Shown here piece by piece: positions 1 through 6,583 of a stretch of DNA of 6,583 nucleotides. Origin of the DNA: Candidatus Poseidoniales archaeon. GTDB lineage: Archaea > Thermoplasmatota > Poseidoniia > Poseidoniales > Poseidoniaceae. The translations under genes and the position numbers were made by a program. Below the pieces are notes generated by a model that searched no databases, was not told the origin of the DNA, and worked only from the letters and a program-made list of their open reading frames with translations. Every line of letters begins with the position of its first letter. Position 1 is the first letter of the stretch. The DNA lies in assembly GCA_012270265.1 (NCBI GenBank), contig JAAXIR010000264.1, positions 1 through 6,583 on the forward strand, written 5' to 3'.

Positions 1-1206
1 CAATCTTCGCTGCGATTTTGCTACATCGAAGAGATGGGCTACGAGTTCATCCGTCACCTCATAATTTCGTTGTTGAAGCCACCAGATGATGTTTGAGCGT
101 CCAGCCATGTGACCGATTCGAATGACTTGTTCAAGCCCGAATTCGCCTGCAGGAACACCTGAGTACACACGATCAGCAAGCCAGTGATCGCCTTTCTTCA
201 TGGCCTTGATAACGGCTGAAGCGTGAACACCAGTACCTGTCTCGAATGCATCTTGTCCAAAGACGGGATAGTTGCGTGGAAGAGGAACTTCGGTAAATTC
301 GTGTGCCTTTTGCATGTATTCGCCAAGAACGGTAAGGTCGTTATCGATGGCTCCCATCAATTTGAGGTTCACCAAGGTCTGGTCAAGAGGTGCATTTCCT
401 GCTCGCTCACCGAGACCAAGTGCGGTTCCGTGAACAACATCTGCGCCTGCTTCAACTGCTGCGATGTTGTTGGCAACTCCCAAACCACGGTCTTGGTGGC
501 CATGCCAATTGACTTCGATATCTCGACGGTCGTACCCACCGTCCTTGATGACCTCCTCATCGATGAAATTGAGCAATTTCTTGACACCGTTTGGAGTCAC
601 GTGGCCGCACGTATCGCAAACACAAATTCGACGGACACCGAGTTCCATGGCTCGCTGGTAGATTTTCTTGATGTCTTCAGGGTTTGAGCGCGTGGTATCC
701 TCTGTAACAAACATGACAGGTACATCGTTTTCAACAGCAAAAGAGACCGCAGTTTCCATAGTCGACAAAAGTTTGTCCATTGTCCATCCTTCCGCATATT
801 GGCGAATCGGGCTCGTTCCAAGGAACGCTGAGGCTTGGATTGGAATGCCATGCTTTTCTTGCAGTTCAACGAGTGGTTCGATGTCCTGCATCAGTGTTCG
901 TACTGCAGCACCAGGTCGGATTTGGTAATCGTTCTCAGTAATGTGGGTTAGCATAGCATCGATGTGTTCGACGTGGAACGGTCCTGCACCAGGAAGTCCG
1001 AGATCGACCTTCTGAATACCGAGTTTCTCCATATAGTCGAGCAGCTCAATTTTCTGCTCAATGGTTGGGTTACGTGCAGATGGGCTCTGGAGACCATCAC
1101 GTAAGGTTTCATCATCAAACCAAACACCATGCGGATGGTTGTTTGGATTCCTGTTCAACTCGTATTCAATCGTGTTCCAATCGTAAATCAATGAACGCTC
1201 ATCCAT
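1..1206 (-). CDS. 2-isopropylmalate/homocitrate synthase family acyltransferase (LeuA-like), 3' end outside window
   Basis: Reading leftwards from ATG at 1206, 402 codons stay open to the window edge, so the C-terminus is missing. This is a DRE-TIM metalloenzyme, a family that condenses acetyl-CoA with a 2-oxoacid: leucine (isopropylmalate), lysine (homocitrate) or isoleucine (citramalate) synthesis. Visible motifs are ETLRDGLQ (33-40, with R36 and metal ligand D37), the catalytic glutamate in VTEDTTRS (E169), the metal-binding HGH pair (H235, H237) in WHGHQDRG, and the GLGERAGNA signature (264-272). FETGTGVHASAV (321-332) corresponds to the linker region that is ESGIHQDG-like in classical IPMS. 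The TIM barrel and linker subdomains are present; whether the leucine-sensing C-terminal domain follows cannot be seen. The start is preceded by GGGTGA six bases away. It lies 78 bases behind gyrA on the same strand. Family is certain; substrate is not, with 2-isopropylmalate synthase the most likely guess. Confidence 0.85.
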   Translation of the reverse strand, partial: MDERSLIYDWNTIEYELNRNPNNHPHGVWFDDETLRDGLQSPSARNPTIEQKIELLDYMEKLGIQKVDLGLPGAGPFHVEHIDAMLTHITENDYQIRPGAAVRTLMQDIEPLVELQEKHGIPIQASAFLGTSPIRQYAEGWTMDKLLSTMETAVSFAVENDVPVMFVTEDTTRSNPEDIKKIYQRAMELGVRRICVCDTCGHVTPNGVKKLLNFIDEEVIKDGGYDRRDIEVNWHGHQDRGLGVANNIAAVEAGADVVHGTALGLGERAGNAPLDQTLVNLKLMGAIDNDLTVLGEYMQKAHEFTEVPLPRNYPVFGQDAFETGTGVHASAVIKAMKKGDHWLADRVYSGVPAGEFGLEQVIRIGHMAGRSNIIWWLQQRNYEVTDELVAHLFDVAKSQRRL

Positions 1207-1212
1207 AACAAT

Positions 1213-1218
1213 TCACCC
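1213..1218 (-). promoter_or_regulatory. Shine-Dalgarno site of the LeuA-like gene
   Basis: The minus strand reads GGGTGA, then six bases, then ATG at 1206. GGTGA is part of the sequence complementary to the 3' end of 16S rRNA and the spacing is normal. This supports the ATG at 1206 as the start. The 78-base gap to gyrA (1207-1284) holds no convincing terminator or TATA box, only short imperfect palindromes (for example CATG-ATT-CATG around 1251-1261), so co-transcription with gyrBA is possible but unproven. Confidence 0.55.
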
Positions 1219-1284
1219 ACGAGGAAAACCCCCGCACATACCAACCAGTCATGAATCATGTTTGAACTCGTCGATAAGACCGTG

Positions 1285-4104
1285 TCATTCTTCTTCAAGG
1301 TCCGAATTGGATTTTGCGGCTTGTGCAGCCTCAAATTCCTCTCGGGAGACAACACCGTCACCGTCTGTATACATGGCATAGAATTCGTCAGCTTCAATCA
1401 ATTCAGCAGGCAAGCGAGCTGTGAAAATGATTTCATCATCATGCGACGATTTATCCTTCGAACGCAATTCCATGATTCGAGTACCCTTGGTCGATTTTCC
1501 TGATGTTTCCTTCGTCTGGTTAACGGCCAGTCGAATCATCATACCTTTCTTGGTAAGAACGAACAAATTGTCGTTCATATCTGGAATACGTCGAACACTT
1601 ACAAGTTCATCAGAGAATTCTTCATCCAGCTTCATGGTTCGCACACCTTTTGCGCCAGGATTGGTCGAGCGATAACCATCTGTCATCATTTTCAGGTTAC
1701 CGTCATCATCGAATCGTTCGTTTCCGTCACGGTCAAGATCAGGAACACGATCCGCTGTTCCCAGACGACTACGCTTCGCCATTCCGAACTTGGAGATGGT
1801 AAGAATTTGCGAATCAGCATCGCTCATAGCGAGCATGCCTGCGACAAATCCTCCACCTGATCCCTTTCGGTCAGCGACCTTGATTCCATACACACCACCA
1901 GAAACACGACCTGAAGTTCGGATAGCATCGCACTTGAAGCGGCTGGCATATCCCGTTGTTGAAATCATAACAACAGCATCGCTGTCAACGCTTTGTTGAA
2001 CATTGACCAAGGAATCGTTCTCAAGTTTAAATCGAAGTGCATACTTTCCATTTCGGTTAATACGGACGTATTCATGGAGATCGGTCTTCTTGATGAGACC
2101 CAACTTAGTTGCAAAGAGCAAGAAATACCCGGATGGAGGTCGCTTTTCGCCCTCCTCAAGTTTAATTTTCAGGCATTTCTCAGTCACTTCATCAACAAGC
2201 TCTTTGGAAATTGGTAGAATGCTGACGATGTTCTCCTCGTCTTGCAAGTTTTCGAGCAAATTACGGATGTGTGTGCCTCGACTTTGCCGACTCCCTTGCG
2301 GAATTTCCCAAGCCTTGAGACCGTACACTCGTCCAAGATCGGTAAAGATCAGCAATCTGTCTTTGCTAAAACACGTGATAATGGATTGTGGAGAATCCTC
2401 ATCTTTCGTTGCAACTCCCTTGAGACCTTTTCCGCCTCTATTCTGGATTCTGAATGTTTCAACTGGCACATGTCGAATGTAGTTGTCATCCGTGAGCGTA
2501 ATCGCAATCGCACGCTCTTCAATCAAGTCTTCTCGGTCCATGGACAGAGGCATCTTGTTGATCTCTGAGCGTCGCTCATCACCATGCCGTTCAACCATCT
2601 CATCGAGCTCTTCAGTGAGAATGTGTAAGCGCCGAACTCGGGAAGCAATACTATCCTTTAAATCAGCGATTTTAATCTTCAGTTCCTCGTAATCGTGCTG
2701 CACCTTTTCGACATCGAGGCGACTCAATTGATACAAACGTCGCTCAGCGATGGCCTTGGCTTGTGGCTCCGTAAAATCGAACGCCGCAATACCAGGCATA
2801 ACTTCCGTTCCCTGTAGGACAGATTCGAATTGTTCTCGGCTTCTGCTTGCTTTACCGACTGCGATAACATCATCAATCCGGTCTTGTGCCTTGACAAGCC
2901 CCTCAAGAATATGGGCACGTGCTTCGGCCTTCTCCAATTCAAACTTTGCACGTCGTTCGATAACAGATTCACGGTGCTCGACGTAGGTATGAAGCATGGT
3001 TGGTAGAGTCAACAATACAGGGCGTCCATCGAGGATACCCATCATGTTGGCAGAGTACGATTCTTGGAGACGGCTCGACTTGAACAACTGGTTCAAGACA
3101 GCGTGAGGATCAGCATTGTTTTTGACTTCAATGACGACACGAATCCCTTCCTTCGAGGATTCATCACGAATGTCACGTATACCGATAACGGTTCCTTTTG
3201 ACACCAAATCTGCGATGTGAACGAGCATGTCCGATTTCTTCACCTGGTACGGAATTTCATGAACGATGATGCGCTTTCCGCTTGAATCATCGATTACATC
3301 GCATCGGGAGCGAACGTGGAATCGACCCTTGCCGGTGGTGTACATGTCAATGATCCCATCAATTCCGTGAATGGTTGCGCCCGTTGGGAAATCTGGGCCT
3401 TTGATGTGTTCCATATACTCGTCAATGGAGACATGCGGCTTTCCTGTGTTTTCTTCACCCTCTTCGAGGATGCGTTGAACGTGGAGATTGATGGCACCTG
3501 CGACCTCTGTCAGATTGTGAGGAGGGATACGCGTGGCCATACCAACCGCAATACCGTCTGAACCATTCAACAGAAGATTTGGCAATCGTGCAGGGAGAAC
3601 TGTAGGTTCCATCTCCGAATCATCGAAATTTGGCTGGAAGTCAACGGTCTTCTTCTCAATATCTTCAAGCATGTGCTTGGAGATTCGGTCGAGTCGACTC
3701 TCTGTGTATCGCATAGCTGCAGGAGGGTCTCCATCGATTGAACCGAAGTTCCCTTGCCCGTCAACCAGTGGGTATCGAAGCGAGAATTCCTGAGCCATTC
3801 GTACCATAGTATCGTAGATTGATTGATCACCGTGAGGGTGATACTTACCCATAACTTCACCAACAGAACGTGCTGACTTGCTGAACTTTTTGTCTGCGGT
3901 GTGTCCACCTTCATGCATGCCGTAGAGCACACGACGATGAACAGGTTTGAGCCCGTCACGTGCATCTGGTAGAGCGCGACCAATGATGACCGACATGGCG
4001 TAATTGATGTAGGACGTCTTCATTTCATCGTTGAGTGAACGATTCAAGACCGTACCGGTTTCAACAGCGTCTCCACTTTCATTTGTTTCTTCTTCAGATG
4101 TCAA
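1285..4104 (-). CDS. gyrA: DNA gyrase subunit A
   Basis: Breakage-reunion and DNA-wrapping subunit of the A2B2 type IIA topoisomerase that introduces negative supercoils using ATP. It has 939 residues (E. coli 875). The winged-helix/tower part contains ALPDARDGLKPVHRRVLY (44-61) and the catalytic R132-Y133 in AAMRYTE. The GIAVGMAT and HEIPYQV blocks follow, then the coiled coil and gate. The C-terminal pinwheel begins near 535 and carries the GyrA box QNRGGKG (554-560), canonical except for N at its second position, which marks it as GyrA rather than ParC. Compared with E. coli, the pinwheel has charged insertions at about 633-658 and 783-808; the latter holds a DxDxDG loop at 789-803. The C-terminus is an EF-hand-like segment (about 904-930) plus an acidic tail. 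The quinolone position equivalent to Ser83 is Q94; the Asp87 equivalent D98 is kept. The TTG start at 4104 is chosen because a perfect Shine-Dalgarno site precedes it; the next Met is residue 28, inside the conserved core. It overlaps gyrB by 11 bases. Confidence 0.97.
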   Translation of the reverse strand: MTSEEETNESGDAVETGTVLNRSLNDEMKTSYINYAMSVIIGRALPDARDGLKPVHRRVLYGMHEGGHTADKKFSKSARSVGEVMGKYHPHGDQSIYDTMVRMAQEFSLRYPLVDGQGNFGSIDGDPPAAMRYTESRLDRISKHMLEDIEKKTVDFQPNFDDSEMEPTVLPARLPNLLLNGSDGIAVGMATRIPPHNLTEVAGAINLHVQRILEEGEENTGKPHVSIDEYMEHIKGPDFPTGATIHGIDGIIDMYTTGKGRFHVRSRCDVIDDSSGKRIIVHEIPYQVKKSDMLVHIADLVSKGTVIGIRDIRDESSKEGIRVVIEVKNNADPHAVLNQLFKSSRLQESYSANMMGILDGRPVLLTLPTMLHTYVEHRESVIERRAKFELEKAEARAHILEGLVKAQDRIDDVIAVGKASRSREQFESVLQGTEVMPGIAAFDFTEPQAKAIAERRLYQLSRLDVEKVQHDYEELKIKIADLKDSIASRVRRLHILTEELDEMVERHGDERRSEINKMPLSMDREDLIEERAIAITLTDDNYIRHVPVETFRIQNRGGKGLKGVATKDEDSPQSIITCFSKDRLLIFTDLGRVYGLKAWEIPQGSRQSRGTHIRNLLENLQDEENIVSILPISKELVDEVTEKCLKIKLEEGEKRPPSGYFLLFATKLGLIKKTDLHEYVRINRNGKYALRFKLENDSLVNVQQSVDSDAVVMISTTGYASRFKCDAIRTSGRVSGGVYGIKVADRKGSGGGFVAGMLAMSDADSQILTISKFGMAKRSRLGTADRVPDLDRDGNERFDDDGNLKMMTDGYRSTNPGAKGVRTMKLDEEFSDELVSVRRIPDMNDNLFVLTKKGMMIRLAVNQTKETSGKSTKGTRIMELRSKDKSSHDDEIIFTARLPAELIEADEFYAMYTDGDGVVSREEFEAAQAAKSNSDLEEE

Positions 4105-6043
4105 GGTTGGTCACCTCCTTAGCGTGGCGCTCAATAAATGCCCGACGGTCGGGAACATCCTCGCCCATGAGAATCTCAAACATGCGATCGCTTTCTTCCG
4201 CATCTTTGACTGTCACCTTGAGCATGGTCCTCGTTTCAGGATTCATGGTCGTCTCCCACAGTTGTTCTGGATTCATTTCACCAAGACCCTTGTAGCGCTG
4301 AACACCGATCTTCGCATTCGGGTTGTCGCCTCGAAGCTCGTCGAGTATGGCATCTCGCTCTTCGTCTGTAAAGGCGTATTTGCTCACCCGACCCTTCGAG
4401 AGTTGGAACAATGGAGGTTGTGCGATGTAGACGTGCCCCTGTTCAATCGCTGGGCGCATGAAACGCCACAGGAAGGTCAACATCAACGTACGAATGTGAG
4501 CGCCATCGACGTCAGCGTCCGTCATGATGATGATTTTGCTGTAACGCAATTTTTCAGGATCGAAACTGCCTTCATCTTCGCTGTTGTTCCCTACACCTGC
4601 TCCGAGAGCACGGATCATCGTCTGAATTTCCTGATTTTGGAACACTTTTGCAGCGTTGTGCTTTTGGCGCTCAACATTCAGAATCTTTCCACGTAGCGGC
4701 AAGATGGCTTGTATGCGCCGATCTCGTCCGGTTTTGGCAGAACCGCCGGCAGAATCACCTTCCACAAGATAGACTTCGCACTCACTCGGGTCCCTCGATT
4801 GGCAATCGGCGAGTTTTCCAGGCAGGCCTCCGCCTTCGAGAACACCTTTTCTGCGCGTTAAATCTCGTGCTTTTCGGGCTGCTTCTCGTGCTTTTGAAGC
4901 CAGAAGTGCTTTTTCAACAATCTGTTTTGCAACAGCAGGATTCTCCTCGAAGAATTCTCCGAGTTTGTCATAGACAATGGTTTGAACAATCCCCGTGACT
5001 TCACTGCTCACGAGTTTGTCCTTTGTTTGTGAAGAGAACGAAGGGTCAGGATGCTTTACACTAACAACCGCAGCAAGCCCTTCTCGAACATCATCACCAG
5101 AGAGTGAATCGCCTTTAAGCAAGTTCTTCTTTTTGGCATAAGCGTTGACAGAACTGGTCAGTGCAGTCCGTAGACCGGACATGTGCGTCCCACCGTCCTT
5201 GTTTCGAATGATGTTCGTGTAACATCGGATCGACTCGCTAAATGCGTCCGACCATTGCAAAGCGACTTCGACCTCAACGAGGCCTTTTTCGATTTCTTTG
5301 TCACCTGATATGGTGATGACGTCGGCGTGCAAAACTTCCCTGCGTTCGTTGAGCTGCCCAACATATTCGGCAAGCCCGCCTTCGTAGAGATGTTCGGCTT
5401 GATGAGGTTCTTCGCCTCGATTGTCGAGGATTGTGATTTTGAGACCTGCGTTGAGGAACGCCGTTTCACTCACACGGGTTTCAATTTCTTCGAGATTGAA
5501 TTCTGTAACGTTGGTGAAGATCGTCAAATCCGGCTTGAATGCGATGTGCGTCCCTGTGTCGCTACAGGTGCCAATTTCTGCCAAATCGTCGACTGGCACG
5601 CCTGCTTCGTACCGTTGGAAGTAAACGATACCGTCGCGGTGAATGGTCATCTCCATCCATTCTGATACGGCGTTCACAGCGGAAACGCCAACACCGTGTA
5701 GACCACCAGATACTTTGTAGGAACTGTTGTCGAACTTTCCACCAGCGTGCAGTTTCGTCATGATGACTTCCGCTGCTGAAATTCCAAATTCTTCGTGGAT
5801 ACCGACTGGAATACCTCGCCCATAATCGCGTACGGAAAGTGAATGGTCATCGTTCAAGACGATGTCGATTTGTTTGGTATGGCCTGCGAGGTGCTCGTCG
5901 ACGGAGTTATCCACCACTTCCCAAATACAGTGGTGCAAAGCAGAACCATCATGGGGGTCGCCAAGGTACATCCCAGGCCTTTTTCGAACAGCTTCAAGTC
6001 CTTCGAGAACCTGAATGCTTCCTGCATCGTAATCTTCTGCCAT
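4094..6043 (-). CDS. gyrB: DNA gyrase subunit B
   Basis: ATPase and TOPRIM subunit of DNA gyrase. From the ATG at 6043 the protein has 649 residues. The GHKL ATPase shows catalytic E42, N46, D73, R76 and the glycine-rich GGLHGVGVS (113-121); the transducer carries the QTK loop (339-341). TOPRIM motifs are VEGDSAGGSAK (427-437, E428), PLRGKILNVE (449-458) and MTDADVDG (507-514, metal ligands D509, D511 and D513). The C-terminal RYKGLGEMNPEQLW block is intact. The roughly 170-residue insert of enterobacterial GyrB is absent, as in archaeal and Gram-positive forms. ATG 6043 is preferred because E42, N46, D73, R76 and R136 then fall at exactly the E. coli numbers and the MAEDYDAGSIQVL start aligns gap-free with E. 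coli MSNSYDSSSIKVL. An in-frame TTG at 6064 would add seven residues (656 in all). Neither start has a strong ribosome site. Quinolone-region residues D430 and K453 (E. coli D426 and K447) are conserved. It is first in the operon, upstream of gyrA. Confidence 0.97.
   Translation of the reverse strand: MAEDYDAGSIQVLEGLEAVRKRPGMYLGDPHDGSALHHCIWEVVDNSVDEHLAGHTKQIDIVLNDDHSLSVRDYGRGIPVGIHEEFGISAAEVIMTKLHAGGKFDNSSYKVSGGLHGVGVSAVNAVSEWMEMTIHRDGIVYFQRYEAGVPVDDLAEIGTCSDTGTHIAFKPDLTIFTNVTEFNLEEIETRVSETAFLNAGLKITILDNRGEEPHQAEHLYEGGLAEYVGQLNERREVLHADVITISGDKEIEKGLVEVEVALQWSDAFSESIRCYTNIIRNKDGGTHMSGLRTALTSSVNAYAKKKNLLKGDSLSGDDVREGLAAVVSVKHPDPSFSSQTKDKLVSSEVTGIVQTIVYDKLGEFFEENPAVAKQIVEKALLASKAREAARKARDLTRRKGVLEGGGLPGKLADCQSRDPSECEVYLVEGDSAGGSAKTGRDRRIQAILPLRGKILNVERQKHNAAKVFQNQEIQTMIRALGAGVGNNSEDEGSFDPEKLRYSKIIIMTDADVDGAHIRTLMLTFLWRFMRPAIEQGHVYIAQPPLFQLSKGRVSKYAFTDEERDAILDELRGDNPNAKIGVQRYKGLGEMNPEQLWETTMNPETRTMLKVTVKDAEESDRMFEILMGEDVPDRRAFIERHAKEVTNLDI
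4111..4120 (-). promoter_or_regulatory. Full-length Shine-Dalgarno site of gyrA inside gyrB
   Basis: The minus strand reads AAGGAGGTGA, an unbroken ten-base match to the anti-Shine-Dalgarno sequence, ending six bases before the TTG at 4104 (eight to nine bases from the GGAGG core). The same bases encode Lys-Glu-Val near the C-terminus of GyrB, the stop codon of which (TGA, 4094-4096) lies downstream of the gyrA start. This decides the gyrA start despite the weak TTG codon and indicates strong reinitiation or translational coupling of the two subunits. Confidence 0.85.
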
Positions 6044-6281
6044 AAGTTCATCAAATCCAGTCAAAATTCCGTCGCTGTCGGCCGATTTGCGTCGAGTCGG
6101 TTACGCCTTCCTTCTAACTGTTAAACATGCCCGACGAGGGTATGTAAAGATACCCCTTGAGCAGTCTTCCGTGAAGCGTTTTTTACACTCCAAACACCCT
6201 CCCAAAATCTGTCATTTGGAGGTTCAATCCCATCGTACACCATCCGTGAGCGTTAAGAAGAAGACGAAGGTCGGTTGAGTC
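6044..6281. other. Divergent intergenic region between gyrB and aroD-like gene
   Basis: These 238 bases must carry the promoters of both divergent genes. The middle part (6118-6215) is AT-richer than the flanks. It contains TTTACATA on the minus strand (6141-6148), one base from the archaeal TATA consensus TTTAWATA and about 100 bases before gyrB, and a T6 run TTTTTTACA on the plus strand (6179-6187), a weaker TATA candidate for the aroD-like gene. A small hairpin CTTC-CGT-GAAG (6166-6176) sits just before the T6 run. No convincing bacterial -35/-10 pair was seen on either strand. No coding sequence or tRNA is supported here. Promoter assignment is inference from short motifs. Confidence 0.4.
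6138..6155. repeat. Perfect inverted repeat overlapping a TATA-like box upstream of gyrB
   Basis: GGGTAT (6138-6143) and ATACCC (6150-6155) are perfect inverted copies separated by GTAAAG. On the minus strand, the TATA-like TTTACATA (6141-6148) lies within this palindrome. Such an arrangement would suit an operator where a dimeric repressor blocks TBP, or an RNA hairpin in the leader of the divergent transcript. A six-base-arm repeat can occur by chance, so the function is unproven. Confidence 0.35.
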
Positions 6282-6583
6282 ATGCCAGAACCGACCATTT
6301 GTGTAGCACTCGACTCAACCAACGTTGATGACATGGTCGATGAGGCCGCTCGAGCATCAACCGCTGGTGCCGATCTCGTCGAAGTTCGATTCGACCGATT
6401 GTACCTAACAAAGCCAGAACCGGTCATGGTTGAGCAAGAAGAGGGCGAGCCGAAGAGCGTCATGCCTCCTGAAGCGGAGTGGCCGATTTCCGACGCCTCG
6501 TCCGTTAATGCTGAAGAGACGATTCCGAAACTCCAGGCTTCCATCGCAGTCGCTGTCATCTTTACCGTGCGACCTCCGCGTGA
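6282..6583 (+). CDS. aroD: Type I 3-dehydroquinate dehydratase, N-terminal part (truncated by window)
   Basis: The third shikimate-pathway enzyme, converting 3-dehydroquinate to 3-dehydroshikimate through a Schiff base, for aromatic amino acid synthesis. One hundred codons are present and the frame is open at the right edge. The first beta-strand (PTICVAL, 4-10) and the substrate-binding motif GADLVEVRFDRL (29-40, with E34, R36 and D38) are typical of class I enzymes, as is IFTVRPPR (93-100), which normally continues as EGG. The catalytic His and Lys lie beyond the window. The stretch between these motifs (about 41-90) is acidic, proline-rich and roughly a dozen residues longer than usual. 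The ATG at 6282 is the first start after an in-frame TGA at 6276; the ribosome site is weak. It is divergent from gyrB. It could be the front half of a fused AroDE; that cannot be seen here. Confidence 0.8.
   Translation, partial: MPEPTICVALDSTNVDDMVDEAARASTAGADLVEVRFDRLYLTKPEPVMVEQEEGEPKSVMPPEAEWPISDASSVNAEETIPKLQASIAVAVIFTVRPPR

Noticed and set aside
223..687. 154-codon plus-strand open frame
   Set aside because: It is antisense to the conserved LeuA-like catalytic barrel, with no recognisable domain or ribosome site.
4031..4696. 221-codon plus-strand open frame
   Set aside because: It lies antisense to the strongly conserved gyrB 3' end and gyrA 5' end, its translation resembles no known domain, and it is explained by codon bias of the real genes.
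5906..5915. DnaA-box-like TTATCCACC
   Set aside because: A single copy with a mismatch, inside the conserved GyrB VVDNSVDE coding region; there is no cluster or AT-rich unwinding element to suggest an origin.
6217..6240. tRNA-like GGAGGTTCAATCCC and CACCA sequence
   Set aside because: The apparent T-arm stem pairs poorly and there is no matching 5' acceptor strand or anticodon arm within the preceding 70 bases.
6242..6254. 13-base repeat of CATCCGTGAGCGT (also near 2486-2498)
   Set aside because: Two copies of this length are expected by chance in a window of this size, and one copy is inside gyrA coding sequence.
6087..6278. 63-codon plus-strand open frame in the gyrB/aroD gap
   Set aside because: Its start lies antisense to the gyrB leader, it has no ribosome site or domain, and its composition is like non-coding sequence; it merely ends just before aroD in the same frame.

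Overview
The window is a compact, ordinary-looking chromosomal segment whose core is a DNA gyrase operon. On the minus strand, gyrB (ATG at 6043) is followed by gyrA (TTG at 4104), the two overlapping by 11 bases. A DRE-TIM acyltransferase of the 2-isopropylmalate/homocitrate synthase family (ATG at 1206) follows 78 bases after gyrA and runs off the left edge of the window. On the plus strand, divergent from gyrB, a type I 3-dehydroquinate dehydratase (aroD-like) starts at 6282 and is cut by the right edge. No RNA genes, insertion sequences, CRISPR arrays or phage genes are visible, and every gene reads through without frameshift.

The organism is most likely archaeal, and my best guess is a marine planktonic euryarchaeote such as Marine Group II (Poseidoniales). 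This is inference. It rests on a short GyrB without the large enterobacterial TOPRIM insert, GyrA core sequence recalling haloarchaeal and methanogen GyrA as I remember them (for example GDPPAAMRYTE around the catalytic tyrosine), a type I dehydroquinase, and acidic proteins with DxDxDG loops. Euryarchaeal gyrase is known to be of bacterial ancestry, so a bacterial host cannot be excluded from this segment alone.

GyrB supplies the ATPase and TOPRIM metal centre. GyrA supplies the catalytic tyrosine and the DNA-wrapping C-terminal pinwheel of the A2B2 enzyme that introduces negative supercoils. Their overlap, with a perfect Shine-Dalgarno sequence inside the gyrB 3' end, points to coupled production of the two subunits. 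The flanking genes are biosynthetic (the aromatic amino acid pathway, and branched-chain or related 2-oxoacid elongation) and have no obvious functional link to gyrase.

The least ordinary feature is GyrA itself. Its C-terminal domain carries an inserted Asp-rich DxDxDG loop (residues 789-803), and its extreme C-terminus ends in an EF-hand-like helix-loop-helix (about 904-930) in which the first metal ligand is Tyr instead of Asp. Other notable points are Gln at the quinolone-resistance position equivalent to E. coli Ser83, and a small perfect inverted repeat overlapping a TATA-like box upstream of gyrB. I found no wholly new multi-gene system.
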